Positions 25,294 to 34,500 are shown, counted from the first letter of the stretch. The stretch is DNA of 64,000 nt from Salinispirillum sp049115955 (GCA_049115955.1 JAGDZJ010000009.1:62001-126000), one strand, 5' to 3'. Numbers and translations: made by a program. The notes: generated by a model from the letters alone, not told the origin.

Positions 25294-26982
25294 ATGTATT
25301 TCATGCTCAACCCTAATGAGATTACTGTGTGTCTGTGCCTTGAGCACGGCGTTGTAACAGATCCTTTGGTCGACGCGCTGCGTGAAGCGGGCTTTGGCGT
25401 ATCAGGCGATATTGATAACCCTGAACACCTCGCCGCCGCCCAAGTGGTGCTGTTCCACCCGTCGGCTCGTAGCGCCCAACATTCAATGCTGGTAGGCGCC
25501 CGCAAGACTTGGATCGCCTATGTCGACCAACACACGCCGCCTACAAACAGCCACCTAGACGCGTTTTCAGTGTCTGGAGCGCGCGAAGTGCTGTACGCCG
25601 ATGAGCTTGCACCGCACCGTCTTATACGATGCGTTGAGCGCGCTATTAAGCAGCAACAAGCGCTGCAGCGCCAAAGCCATTATGACAGCCTGACGGGTTT
25701 ACTCAGCAATCGCGGTTTTCTCGAAGCGACTGACGAAGCTTTATTTAAAGTCGGCGAACACGGGCGTATGGTAGCATTATTAGCCCTCGATTTGCGCGGC
25801 TTCAATGAGATCAACCACCATCACGGATTTAACTTCGCTGACCAGTTGCTGTCGTTTGTTGCCCTACGCCTGAAAGGCTTGTTGGGCCCACTGGCCAAGA
25901 TAGCCCGCTTGGGCGGTGATGAGTTTTTCGTCTTGTTGGAGCAATTGCCAGGCCTTGATGCATCGCATCAGCTCGCCAAGCGCATCCATACCATTTTCGA
26001 TGAGCCCTTTCAGATTTCCAGTGAGCGCCTGCGCATACAGGCCAATATGGGTATGGTGATCTACCCGGAAACGCTGGGTAGCGCTGAAGAATTAATGCAG
26101 TGCGCTCACACCGCCATGCAAACCGCTAAAGACCGCGACGTACGCCTGTGTCGCTACGAGCAAGGCGCACAAGATGACTGGGCCAGCAGCATGGAACAGG
26201 CGTTACGCTTGGGCCTGCGACGCCAAGAATTTGAGCTGCACTACCAGCCCAAAGTGTGCCTGCGCGAACGCTCCATCATCGGTATGGAAGCGCTGATTCG
26301 CTGGCGTCACCCAACGCGCGGTCTGCTGATGCCGAGCGAGTTCATCACGGCCGCCGAAAGCAGCGGCATGATCGTCCCCATGGGGTATTGGATCATTGAA
26401 CAAGTTTGCCACGACTTGAATGAACTGGCAGCGCACGGGCTACAAGACGTGTGCATAGCCACTAACCTGTCGTTTCGGCAATTACAGGATGAGCAGTTTG
26501 CCAATGTGCTGCCACGTCTGATTCAGGAAGCTGGGATAGATACTCGACGTTTGGAATTCGAGCTGACCGAAACCACCGTCTTGACTGACCCCGAAGGCGC
26601 TCTATCGACCCTGCAAGCGGTCACCGCTCTGGGTGTGACCATTTCGCTCGACGACTTTGGCACCGGTTATTCATCGATGACGCACATTCGTCAGTTCCCT
26701 ATCAGCACCATTAAGATAGACCGTAGCTTCACCCAGCGTGTGACTCTCGACCACGAGGCGGACTCCATTGTCCGCTCGATCATTAACCTCGCCCACGATT
26801 TGAGTATGCAGGTGGTTGCCGAAGGCGTGGAAGACGATACCCAGTTGGGCTTTTTACTCGCCAACGGGTGCGATCAGGTGCAGGGGTTTTTGTTCAGCGA
26901 ACCACGACCATTATGGGAAGTGCTGCAACTGATTGACCAGATTCTGCGCCCCGTCAGTCAGCCCATAAAAGCACCGCTCTGA
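25294..26982 (+). CDS. GGDEF-EAL cyclic-di-GMP protein
   Basis: A cytoplasmic signalling protein of ~562 residues. The first ~125 residues resemble a receiver-like fold without an obvious phosphoacceptor; then a GGDEF domain (RLGGDEFF near residue 206, signature intact, no RxxD inhibitory site directly before it) and an EAL domain (MEALIRWRHP near 329). The EAL domain keeps NLSFRQL, ELTETTVL, DDFGTGYSS, KIDRSF and VAEGVED, so phosphodiesterase activity is likely. The ATG at 25294 or 25303 are both possible. It is monocistronic, convergent with comM. Confidence 0.9.
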   Translation: MYFMLNPNEITVCLCLEHGVVTDPLVDALREAGFGVSGDIDNPEHLAAAQVVLFHPSARSAQHSMLVGARKTWIAYVDQHTPPTNSHLDAFSVSGAREVLYADELAPHRLIRCVERAIKQQQALQRQSHYDSLTGLLSNRGFLEATDEALFKVGEHGRMVALLALDLRGFNEINHHHGFNFADQLLSFVALRLKGLLGPLAKIARLGGDEFFVLLEQLPGLDASHQLAKRIHTIFDEPFQISSERLRIQANMGMVIYPETLGSAEELMQCAHTAMQTAKDRDVRLCRYEQGAQDDWASSMEQALRLGLRRQEFELHYQPKVCLRERSIIGMEALIRWRHPTRGLLMPSEFITAAESSGMIVPMGYWIIEQVCHDLNELAAHGLQDVCIATNLSFRQLQDEQFANVLPRLIQEAGIDTRRLEFELTETTVLTDPEGALSTLQAVTALGVTISLDDFGTGYSSMTHIRQFPISTIKIDRSFTQRVTLDHEADSIVRSIINLAHDLSMQVVAEGVEDDTQLGFLLANGCDQVQGFLFSEPRPLWEVLQLIDQILRPVSQPIKAPL

Positions 26983-26997
26983 CGCCAGAGAAAGCAT

Positions 26998-28497
26998 CTA
27001 TTGCATGACACCAAGCCGATCTAGCTGACGCATATTGAGCGCTTCTATTAAATGCGCCTTAGTCACTTCGTGCGCTCCGGCGAGATCGGCCAACGTCAGC
27101 GCCACCTTTTCTATGCGATGCTGAGCGCGTGCACTGAGACGGAAACGTTCGGCGAGGTCAACAATCAACTGGCGTTCTGTGTGCGGCAACATCCCGAGTT
27201 CGTGCAATTCGGTCGAGCTCAGGTCTCGATTCTGCTTACCTTGGCGTGCTTGTTGACGCTCCCACGCAGCCTGCACCCGTTCGCGTACGTCGGCTGAACA
27301 TTCCCCCTGTGCTCGCCCTTGCAGCACATCCGGCGGTACCGTTGGCACTTCGACGTAGAGGTCGATACGATCTAGGAACGGCCCGCTCAAACGGCTTAAA
27401 TAACGCTGTAATTGATCCGGCGTATAAGCGCGCGAGCGGCTGTCGCTGGCGTTGTAACCACCGGGCGTGGGGTTCATCGCCGCAACCAATTGAAAGCGCG
27501 CCGGGAATGTCGTCTTGCGCGCGGCACGCGAAATGACGATTTCACCCGACTCCAGCGGCTCACGCAGCACATCCAACGTAGACCGGTTGAACTCAGTCAG
27601 TTCATCGAGAAACAGCACGCCGTTATGGGCCAAGGTTATTTCCCCAGGCCGAGGAACCGAACCCCCTCCCACCAATGCCGCGCCGGAACACGTGTGGTGC
27701 GGCGCACGGAACGGCCTTTGGCCCCACAGAATCGGCTGGCCGATGATGGAACGAATGGCAGCGACATCCAGCGCCTCTTCCGCCGACAAGGCGGGCAATA
27801 TGCCCGGCAACCGACTGGCCAGTAAAGTTTTTCCGGTACCCGGCGGACCAAAGAACAACAGGTTATGCCCACCAGCCGCCGCTACTTCCAGAGCTTTGCG
27901 GGCTTGTGGCTGCCCTTTGATGTCCGTCATGTCCGCCACGTTCAGCACGGTTTCAGGGCTGTGCGTTGCCACTGGCGCCAACGGTGCCTGGCCTTTTAGG
28001 TGCCCACAAAGCTCCAACAAATGGTCGGCCGCAAACGCACGACAGTCGGCCAGCAGGCCGATTTCCGGCGCATTCGCCGCTGGCAGCAATAATGTACGAT
28101 TGGCTTTCTGCGCCGCCATTGCGGCAGGCAATACGCCTTGCACCGGGCGCAATTTGCCGGACAACGATAATTCGCCCATCACTTCGGTGTCACGCAGCGC
28201 GGCGGCAGGAATTTGTCCACTGGCGACGAGTATGCCCAAGGCTATGGCGAGGTCATAGCGTCCGCCACCTTTCGGCAGATCGGCAGGGGCTAAATTGATG
28301 GTGATACGGCTGGCAGGGAAGTCGAACTGGGCATTGAGCAAAGCCGAACGAACACGATCCTTGCTTTCTTTCACTGCGGTTTCCGCCATGCCCACAATCG
28401 CCATGTGCGGCAAGCCACCTGACAGGTGAACTTCAACGGTAATGAGTGGTGCTTCAACGCCAATTACGGCACGGGTGTAGAGTGTTGCCAGAGCCAT
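26998..28497 (-). CDS. comM: ComM/YifB family AAA+ ATPase
   Basis: A Mg-chelatase-like AAA+ helicase that promotes branch migration during natural transformation in competent species; YifB in E. coli. It has 499 residues: an N-terminal Lon-protease-like S5 domain (LATLYTRAVIGVEAP), Walker A FGPPGTGKT, Walker B GVLFLDELTEF, arginine-containing sensor region and C-terminal domain (HRIEKVALTLADLAG). In pseudomonads comM lies near glnK-amtB and ubiK, as here. AAGGACT ribosome site. Confidence 0.94.
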   Translation of the reverse strand: MALATLYTRAVIGVEAPLITVEVHLSGGLPHMAIVGMAETAVKESKDRVRSALLNAQFDFPASRITINLAPADLPKGGGRYDLAIALGILVASGQIPAAALRDTEVMGELSLSGKLRPVQGVLPAAMAAQKANRTLLLPAANAPEIGLLADCRAFAADHLLELCGHLKGQAPLAPVATHSPETVLNVADMTDIKGQPQARKALEVAAAGGHNLLFFGPPGTGKTLLASRLPGILPALSAEEALDVAAIRSIIGQPILWGQRPFRAPHHTCSGAALVGGGSVPRPGEITLAHNGVLFLDELTEFNRSTLDVLREPLESGEIVISRAARKTTFPARFQLVAAMNPTPGGYNASDSRSRAYTPDQLQRYLSRLSGPFLDRIDLYVEVPTVPPDVLQGRAQGECSADVRERVQAAWERQQARQGKQNRDLSSTELHELGMLPHTERQLIVDLAERFRLSARAQHRIEKVALTLADLAGAHEVTKAHLIEALNMRQLDRLGVMQ

Positions 28498-28603
28498 ACT
28501 GCTCGAGTCCTTTTTTGCTGATGCGCGGATCGACCGATCCTCGGCCGATATCGTGGGTATTCAGACTAAAGCGCGCAGCAACAAATGACAATACACCCCA
28601 GGT

Positions 28604-29770
28604 TCAGGGTTGCGTCCAATAAGGTGGTTTACCATCGAGCTCAACCGGCCGCGCCCATTCGAGTTGGCGCTGTAGGCGTAGTTCGGTGTGATACAGCGGT
28701 TGGCGCGTTTCACCCTCAGCCGTGAAGGTCAGCACACCCCTCGGCGACTGCCACTCCAAACCTGGCATGTAGGCAGACAGATGCTCAGCGTTTACGGTTT
28801 CTGTTTCCTCGACCGCCGTTAATAACGCCATGGCTGCGGTCATACCTGCCACCACGTAATGACTGGGCAAACGATCATGGCGTTCTAACATGGTCCGTAC
28901 GAGCCACGTATTGGCTTCATTGTTTGGCAGGTCGTAGTAATAGTAGGTTAAACCTTGCAAGCCGCTGAACTCGCGCAGGGGCACCAACGACGCCAAGTCA
29001 GGCAGCCAGAAATACATGTTTTGCGTTGCTAGCCCTACGTCATCACTCAACATCGGTAACCAATCCAGCAACACGGGCCAAGAGCTACCGAGCGCCGGCG
29101 CTTCCATTAGACGCGCCAACTCATCCACTTCGGCAATCACTGAAGCGCCAGACGCACGTGGCGATACCTCAATGGTGGCGACACGCGCGAAATCCGGGTC
29201 CACGGCCGTGTCGACCGCACTTACCCAAATGAGGTCTTCACGCTCGCTAGCCCACGCATACAGACCTTGTTCGACGTCCTGCCAGCGGTAAAATGTACGA
29301 AAAGCATAGTCGTTTTCTGCAATCGGTAGGTCGTTCGCCGGGCTGGCGGGCACTAAGGTCAGGCGCTGATGGGCCTGACCGTATTGCATCGCACGATGAG
29401 CGTATCGGGCTTGTACCGGTGCTACCCAAATCATCTGTTCTGGCAGTTCTTCCGCATCGGGTAAAAAGTTATCATCACGAAACCATCCTGCAGCGGGCAC
29501 AGCATGCGCCGATACCGGCCGCCCGTGCCATTCCATGGTGCCTTCGGTCAAGTACTCCAAGCCCAGTTGAAAGCCCAGGTGCTGCTCCGCCGTATAGTCA
29601 CGAAAAATAGGTGTGTTGTCTTCCAGCAACGCGACCGTCAGCGGCGCGTTGCTGGCCCATGCATTACTGGCAACAGCGGCAATGACCAACGCTGCAAGCC
29701 ACGAAATAGGGGTAAAAATTTGCGTACGAAGAGACCGATTGACGTTAGACTGTGCGCATTGACTCATCAT
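28604..29770 (-). CDS. Periplasmic branched-chain-amino-acid-type binding protein
   Basis: A 388-residue exported protein. The signal peptide spans about residues 18-40, ending AWA-SN. The mature part looks like a type I periplasmic binding fold (Peripla_BP_6) with lobes formed around VALLEDNTPIFRDYTAEQHLGFQLGLEYL and the later HYVVAGMTAAMALLTAVEETE; the end (GVLTFTAEGETRQPLY) matches the family. No ABC permease is near; instead it is divergent from a hybrid histidine kinase 103 bases away, suggesting a ligand-binding partner for signalling. This role is inference. Confidence 0.72.
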   Translation of the reverse strand: MMSQCAQSNVNRSLRTQIFTPISWLAALVIAAVASNAWASNAPLTVALLEDNTPIFRDYTAEQHLGFQLGLEYLTEGTMEWHGRPVSAHAVPAAGWFRDDNFLPDAEELPEQMIWVAPVQARYAHRAMQYGQAHQRLTLVPASPANDLPIAENDYAFRTFYRWQDVEQGLYAWASEREDLIWVSAVDTAVDPDFARVATIEVSPRASGASVIAEVDELARLMEAPALGSSWPVLLDWLPMLSDDVGLATQNMYFWLPDLASLVPLREFSGLQGLTYYYYDLPNNEANTWLVRTMLERHDRLPSHYVVAGMTAAMALLTAVEETETVNAEHLSAYMPGLEWQSPRGVLTFTAEGETRQPLYHTELRLQRQLEWARPVELDGKPPYWTQP

Positions 29771-29872
29771 AAAACATTGGCTCTGCCGATAAACTGAGCG
29801 CGCGATTATATCAGTTGGTTGGCTTGGCGAACATGGGCGACCAAGGACAGCACAGGGAGCATCTTCAACGTC

Positions 29873-32023
29873 ATGAGCGTCTACACCCTCCTCGGGCTGT
29901 CTGGACTGGTCGTCCTCACCGGCGCACTGATCCACGTTGCCTTGCGCAGTCGTGCTTTAGGGCATCGTTTAGCTGAGGCACAACGAGCCCTGCAAACACT
30001 TGAAGGTGAACAGCAACACCACCTGCATCAACTTGACCGCAAGAATCGCGCGCTTAAAAAAACCATCGAGATTTTGCGTGAACAAGAGCGCAAACAACAA
30101 CTGACCACCAAAGCCTCGCAAGCCGGTACCTTTGATCATGTCTTTGCCGACAATCGCACCTACTGGGACCGTCAGACCATGCGCCTGTTCGGGCTCGGCC
30201 CCGATGGCCGCTGGATGCCCGCTCGACAATGGGAAGCACTGCTCTTACCGGAAGACCTACCGACCGCCAAAGCCACCATACAGCACGGCATAGACACCAA
30301 TACTCCGTTTGCTTTGGAATTCCGTATTCGACGGCCCGATGGCGTCGTACGCCACATTTTTGGCACCGGCTACGCGGTGCTGAAAAACGGTAAACCCGTG
30401 CGGTTGTCTGGCCTGCATTTTGACATCACCGAACGCAAGCAATACCAAGCTGCCCTACAAGAAGCCAAACGGGTCGCCCAATTGGCTGCCAGCACCAAAA
30501 CCGAATTCCTCGCCAACATGAGTCATGAGATTCGCACGCCAATGAACGGCATCATTGGTATGGCAGAAATGCTGGAAGAGACTCGGCTGGATGACAATCA
30601 GCGCGACTACTTAAAAGTGCTGCGTGAAAGCGGTGACATGCTGACCGTGCTGCTCAACGACATCCTCGACTTCTCCAAGCTGGAAGCCGACCGCGTGGCG
30701 CTCGAACCTACTGAAGTCAACCTAGACCACTTGCTGAATCAATGTCTCAAATTGTTCAATCGAACAGCACAAGATAAGTCTTTTTTCCTGTCATCGTGGC
30801 GCGACCCGCGCCTACCACGCACCATTAATGCCGACGCCACGCGACTGCGTCAGGTGCTGATCAACCTGATAGGCAATGCCTGCAAATTCACCTCGCAAGG
30901 GCATGTCATGGTGTTTATTGAGCCGGTGTTGAACACGCCCGCCGAGCAGGGTTTAGTAATCCGCTTCCGCATCAAAGACACCGGCATCGGCATCGCGCCC
31001 GATAAACGCGCTGGATTGTTTGAAGCCTTTACACAGGCTGATGCGTCCATTACCCGGCGCTACGGCGGCACGGGTTTGGGCCTCGCTATCGTGCGGCGTT
31101 TGGTCGCCTTATGGCACGGTGAGGTGTACTTTCGCAGCACGCTGGGTGAGGGCTCGGAGTTCTGGTTTACTCTGCCCGGTTTGCCCGCGCACCATCATGC
31201 AGCGCCAACAACACAGCGTCTGCGTGTTCTGATAGCATCGCGATATGTCGGGTTCAGTCAGGTCACCAAGGTTTTGGAATCCAGTTACGGCTGGCAATTA
31301 ACCCACACGCAAAACAGCTTCGATACGCGCGCTGCGCTACAACAGCACTACGATGTGCTGGTCATCGAAGAGCGCTTACCCGGCGAACCGGGCCACGAGC
31401 TAGCCCATTGGGCCATCAAACAACAACCGCATTTACGGGTCACCCTCAATGGCCAGGCGCGCCACCTACCTATTGATTTGCCCCCGCAATTGCAAGACCG
31501 ATTGGTCTATCTGCACAAACCGTTTGGCTTAAACGAGCTGAGTAATCTGGTGTTGCACACTGAAGCCCCTAAAGCCAGTGCCCTGACGGCACAGGATCTT
31601 TCCGCCGAACACCTGCATCACCTTTCACACTTACAGGTATTGGTGGTGGAGGACAACCGCGTCAATCAGAAGGTGCTGCAAGGCATGTTGGCACGTTATC
31701 AAATTTTTCCACAATGCGTGGAAAATGGCCTAGAAGCGCTCAATGCGCTGGCCAAACAACCGTATGAGCTGGTATTTATGGACTGTGAAATGCCCATCAT
31801 GGACGGCTATGAAGCCACCCAGAAGATTCGCCACCTCAACGACCGTAGACCTTGGATCATCGGCTTGAGCGCGCACGCGATGCGTGAACAAATCGACAAA
31901 GCACTGCACATCGGCATGGACCGCTATCTAACTAAACCGTTGCGCGCTCGCACGCTCACCGCGGCGCTGGCTGAGTATGTCGAACTGCACTCAGCGCCCG
32001 CGTATGCAGACCGGGACAACTAA
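29873..32023 (+). CDS. Hybrid sensor histidine kinase (TM-PAS-HisKA-HATPase-REC)
   Basis: A 716-residue membrane-bound kinase. One N-terminal membrane helix (about 4-25), a coiled coil to ~90, a PAS domain ending SGLHFDITERKQYQ (~190), then HisKA with the phospho-His in FLANMSHEIRTPMNG (~218). HATPase has N-box LRQVLINLIGNACKF and G-boxes DTGIGIAP and GGTGLGLA. A degenerate receiver without a conserved Asp follows (RLRVLIASRYVG), then a full receiver VLVVEDNRVNQKVL with phosphoacceptor in LVFMDCEMPIMDGYE (~637). The start at 29873 fits the membrane helix; a TTG at 29819 is also in frame. The output partner is not nearby. Confidence 0.9.
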   Translation: MSVYTLLGLSGLVVLTGALIHVALRSRALGHRLAEAQRALQTLEGEQQHHLHQLDRKNRALKKTIEILREQERKQQLTTKASQAGTFDHVFADNRTYWDRQTMRLFGLGPDGRWMPARQWEALLLPEDLPTAKATIQHGIDTNTPFALEFRIRRPDGVVRHIFGTGYAVLKNGKPVRLSGLHFDITERKQYQAALQEAKRVAQLAASTKTEFLANMSHEIRTPMNGIIGMAEMLEETRLDDNQRDYLKVLRESGDMLTVLLNDILDFSKLEADRVALEPTEVNLDHLLNQCLKLFNRTAQDKSFFLSSWRDPRLPRTINADATRLRQVLINLIGNACKFTSQGHVMVFIEPVLNTPAEQGLVIRFRIKDTGIGIAPDKRAGLFEAFTQADASITRRYGGTGLGLAIVRRLVALWHGEVYFRSTLGEGSEFWFTLPGLPAHHHAAPTTQRLRVLIASRYVGFSQVTKVLESSYGWQLTHTQNSFDTRAALQQHYDVLVIEERLPGEPGHELAHWAIKQQPHLRVTLNGQARHLPIDLPPQLQDRLVYLHKPFGLNELSNLVLHTEAPKASALTAQDLSAEHLHHLSHLQVLVVEDNRVNQKVLQGMLARYQIFPQCVENGLEALNALAKQPYELVFMDCEMPIMDGYEATQKIRHLNDRRPWIIGLSAHAMREQIDKALHIGMDRYLTKPLRARTLTAALAEYVELHSAPAYADRDN

Positions 32024-32277
32024 GCTTTTTTGTCTTCGCGGGCCGCCTGCAACTCATCTAACTGAGCCTGCAGTTGCGCCAACTGCACCTGGGCCTTGCG
32101 CAACATCACTTGCTGAGTTTCAAACTCCTCGCGCGTCACCACATCCAGCTTGGCCAATTGCGCCTGCAGCAACGACTGCATGTTTTCTTCCATGCCGTCT
32201 TTCAGCACTCGTCCTTGGTTCAGGGCTTGGCTCAATCCGGCCATCAGTTGCGCCTTCACATCGTCTTTACTCGTCAT
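32020..32277 (-). CDS. ubiK: UbiK, ubiquinone biosynthesis accessory factor
   Basis: A small accessory factor (85 residues, YqiC family) that works with UbiJ in aerobic ubiquinone synthesis. The family opening MTSKDDVKAQLMAGLSQAL is partly like the membrane-binding helix, followed by EENMQSLLQAQLAKLDVVTREEFE and a C-terminal coiled coil that ends in a charged tail. Its stop codon overlaps the stop of the convergent kinase gene by four bases. Adjacent to glnK-amtB as in Pseudomonas. Confidence 0.9.
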   Translation of the reverse strand: MTSKDDVKAQLMAGLSQALNQGRVLKDGMEENMQSLLQAQLAKLDVVTREEFETQQVMLRKAQVQLAQLQAQLDELQAAREDKKA

Positions 32278-32328
32278 CTTCTCTGTTCACTCCACTCATT
32301 GCTTTTTGACCCCGACCACCCCAACCGC

Positions 32329-32377
32329 GCACCGAATGCGTGCTAAGCGCAAACAAGGTGCGCACCAAATAATCTCA
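32329..32377 (+). promoter_or_regulatory. Degenerate upstream NtrC-like sites
   Basis: GCACC-N5-CGTGC at 32329-32343 is a near match to the NtrC dyad. CGCACCAAATA at 32361-32371 repeats exactly the left half of the strong site that starts at 32443, 82 bases away, but its right half is decayed. Confidence 0.4.
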
Positions 32378-32441
32378 CGGCGACAGCGCGAAACCACTCT
32401 TTAAAGACGCAAGCACCACATACGCACATTTTTTGAACAGC

Positions 32442-32472
32442 ACGCACCAAATAGGTGCGTCACTGCGGTGCA
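32442..32472 (+). promoter_or_regulatory. NtrC-like enhancer sites for glnK-amtB
   Basis: A perfect 7-bp dyad with 5-base centre at 32442-32460 (ACGCACC-N5-GGTGCGT) fits the NtrC consensus GCACC-N5-GGTGC. A second, overlapping site TGCGTC-N5-GGTGCA lies at 32456-32472. They are about 75-110 bases ahead of the sigma-54 promoter, a normal enhancer distance. Confidence 0.7.
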
Positions 32473-32533
32473 TGCCACCGTTAGTTCAATGTATTCAGGC
32501 CTACAACCCACTGTTTACGGCACTTTGACAAAG

Positions 32534-32551
32534 TTGGCACAGCGGGTGCTT
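32534..32551 (+). promoter_or_regulatory. Sigma-54 promoter of glnK-amtB
   Basis: TTGGCAC-N5-GTGCT: the invariant GG (32536-32537) and GC (32548-32549) are 12 bases apart, as at -24/-12. Only the T before GC deviates from consensus. The predicted start is near 32561, leaving a ~145-base leader. With the NtrC sites it makes nitrogen-limitation control likely. Confidence 0.72.
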
Positions 32552-32704
32552 TAACCCCTGTCAGAGATGCTCATTTGTGTGGATCGAGTGCTAACGCAGT
32601 TTAAGTGTAGCAGTTGCGCCAACCTCATCCTAACCATCAAGAGCATATTTAGAAGCCTCAATCATGAGAATTCGTAACCAAACTGTGTAACGGAGAAGGG
32701 TGCT

Positions 32705-33043
32705 ATGAAACTTGTCACTGCGATAATCAAGCCGTTCAAGCTTGACGATGTACGTGAAGCCCTGTCTGACATCGGTGTGCAAGGCATTACCGTGACAGAA
32801 GTAAAGGGTTTCGGTCGTCAGAAAGGCCACACTGAACTGTACCGGGGTGCAGAATACGTGGTCGATTTCCTGCCTAAAGTGAAAGTGGAGATTGCTGTTG
32901 CCAGCGAGTCACTGGACCAAGTGCTGGAAGCCATCACCAAGGCCGCGAACACCGGCAAAATCGGTGACGGCAAAATCTTTGTTTCTGCTTTGGAACAAAC
33001 CATTCGTATTCGTACCGGTGAAACCGGTAACGACGCCATTTAA
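32705..33043 (+). CDS. glnK: PII signal transduction protein GlnK (copy 1)
   Basis: A 112-residue PII trimer subunit that senses 2-oxoglutarate and ATP/ADP and gates AmtB. The T-loop GHTELYRGAEYVVDFLPK is complete, with the uridylylation site Tyr51; the B-loop TGKIGDGKIF and the C-loop IRTGETG are intact. It starts the glnK-amtB operon, 19 bases before amtB, behind a sigma-54 promoter. Confidence 0.96.
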   Translation: MKLVTAIIKPFKLDDVREALSDIGVQGITVTEVKGFGRQKGHTELYRGAEYVVDFLPKVKVEIAVASESLDQVLEAITKAANTGKIGDGKIFVSALEQTIRIRTGETGNDAI

Positions 33044-33062
33044 GGGTCAGGAGTACTAAACC

Positions 33063-34316
33063 ATGGAAATGATGAATTATATATTTGAACTCCAGTACGC
33101 CATGGACACCTTCTACTTCTTGGTGTGTGGCGCGCTGGTAATGTGGATGGCAGCAGGTTTTGCCATGCTTGAATCCGGTCTGGTTCGGTCAAAAAACACG
33201 ACTGAAATTCTGACCAAAAACTTATCCTTGTTCGCCATCGCCAGTGTTATGTACATGGTTGTTGGTTATCAGATCATGTACGGCGGCGGCTTGTTCCTCA
33301 ACGGTACAGTGGGTGCTGCTGACGCTGAAGCGGTATTGGCTGCCTCTGCAGAAGCCGGCTTTGCCGAAATGGCCGAATACTCTGGCGCTTCAGACTTCTT
33401 CTTCCAGGTCGTGTTCGTTGCTACGGCAATGTCCATCGTATCCGGTGCTGTTGCCGAGCGCATGAAGTTGTGGGCATTCCTGGCTTTTGCCGTGGTAATG
33501 ACCGGCGTCATCTACCCGATGCAGGGTGGCTGGACTTGGAACGGTAACTCTGTATTCGGCATGTTCGAGCTGAACTATTCCGACTACGCGGGTTCGGGCA
33601 TCGTACACATGGCCGGTGCTGCTGCTGCCTTGGCCGGTGTATTAGTACTGGGGCCACGTAAAGGTAAGTACGGTCCTAAAGGTGAGATCAATGCGATCCC
33701 TGGTGCAAATCTGCCTTTGGCGACGCTGGGTACCTTCATCCTGTGGATGGGTTGGTTCGGCTTCAACGGCGGCTCTACCCTGAAACTGGGTGGTATCGAC
33801 GTAGCGAACGAAGTAGCTAACGTGTTCGTGAACACCAACATGGCCGCTTCCGGTGGCGCAATTGCATCACTGATCGTCTCCAAGCTGCTGTTCAAGAAAG
33901 CGGATCTGACCATGCTGTTGAACGGTGCTTTGGCTGGCTTGGTGGCTATCACGGCTGGTCCTGATTGGCCCACTGCTTTCGTCGCCACCCTGATCGGTGC
34001 TGTGGGCGGTACCTTGGTAGTCTTCTCTATCCTGGCTTTGGACAAGTTGAAAATCGACGATCCAGTCGGTGCGATCTCTGTCCACGGTGTGGTCGGTATC
34101 TGGGGTGTGATGGCAGTTTGCTTCGGCGGTGCTAGCTTCCTTGGCCAGTTGGGCGGCCTGTTGACCATCTTCGTTTGGGTCTTCGTAACTTCACTGATCG
34201 TTTGGTTCATCATCAAACTGGTCATGGGTATTCGGGTTACCGAAGAAGAAGAGTACGAAGGTGTGGACATCGCGGAATGCGGTCTGCATGCGTACCCTGA
34301 GTTCACGAGCAAGTAA
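33063..34316 (+). CDS. amtB: Ammonium transporter AmtB
   Basis: An inner-membrane trimeric ammonium channel. It has 417 residues with about 11 membrane segments. The twin pore histidines are in GIVHMAGAAAALAG and ISVHGVVGIWG; the Phe gate region is around AERMKLWAFLAF. There is no signal peptide as in E. coli. A long acidic Ala-rich loop (NGTVGAADAEAVLAASAE) lies between helices 2 and 3. The acidic C-terminal tail after VMGIRVTEEEEYEG is the GlnK-docking region. It is the second gene of the operon and is followed by a strong terminator. Confidence 0.96.
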   Translation: MEMMNYIFELQYAMDTFYFLVCGALVMWMAAGFAMLESGLVRSKNTTEILTKNLSLFAIASVMYMVVGYQIMYGGGLFLNGTVGAADAEAVLAASAEAGFAEMAEYSGASDFFFQVVFVATAMSIVSGAVAERMKLWAFLAFAVVMTGVIYPMQGGWTWNGNSVFGMFELNYSDYAGSGIVHMAGAAAALAGVLVLGPRKGKYGPKGEINAIPGANLPLATLGTFILWMGWFGFNGGSTLKLGGIDVANEVANVFVNTNMAASGGAIASLIVSKLLFKKADLTMLLNGALAGLVAITAGPDWPTAFVATLIGAVGGTLVVFSILALDKLKIDDPVGAISVHGVVGIWGVMAVCFGGASFLGQLGGLLTIFVWVFVTSLIVWFIIKLVMGIRVTEEEEYEGVDIAECGLHAYPEFTSK

Positions 34317-34335
34317 GCTTACTACTTGTTCTAAC

Positions 34336-34360
34336 AAAGGCACCTTCGGGTGCCTTTTTT
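34336..34360 (+). terminator. Rho-independent terminator after amtB
   Basis: A 9-bp perfect stem (34336-34344/34349-34357) with a TTCG tetraloop and a run of six T. Separates glnK-amtB from the receiver-like gene. Confidence 0.92.
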
Positions 34361-34362
34361 AT

Positions 34363-34500
34363 GCCCATGGATGGGCGGACCGAGAATTGCTCCTGCATTC
34401 TCGGCATATAGGCCGTCCTGGCCCTATATGCTGGCAACGCACGACGGCATGGATGCCGGAGGTAGAGCAATGCAGGAGCGATTGCCGAGGAGCAGTTGCC
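34363..34500. repeat. Nested palindromic repeat cluster
   Basis: Four inverted repeats are packed into ~140 bases: a GCCCAT hairpin at 34363-34376, an 11-bp hairpin with one bulge around 34404-34431, a GGCAT hairpin at 34446-34457, and a long-range pair of 14-base arms (34386-34399 and 34469-34482, 13/14 complementary) that encloses them. No protein is encoded. It looks like a REP/BIME-type or other transposable palindromic intergenic element, or a structured RNA. Confidence 0.6.

Noticed and set aside
27515..28258. 247-codon plus-strand open frame opposite comM
   Set aside because: Shadow of a high-GC gene; no start signal, no recognised domain.
32278..32704. Small protein genes in the glnK upstream region
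   Set aside because: Short frames there lack ribosome sites; the region is explained by enhancer and promoter sites and a leader.
33584..34312. 242-codon minus-strand open frame opposite amtB
   Set aside because: Low-complexity Pro/Thr/Ser-rich translation typical of an antisense shadow of a membrane protein gene.
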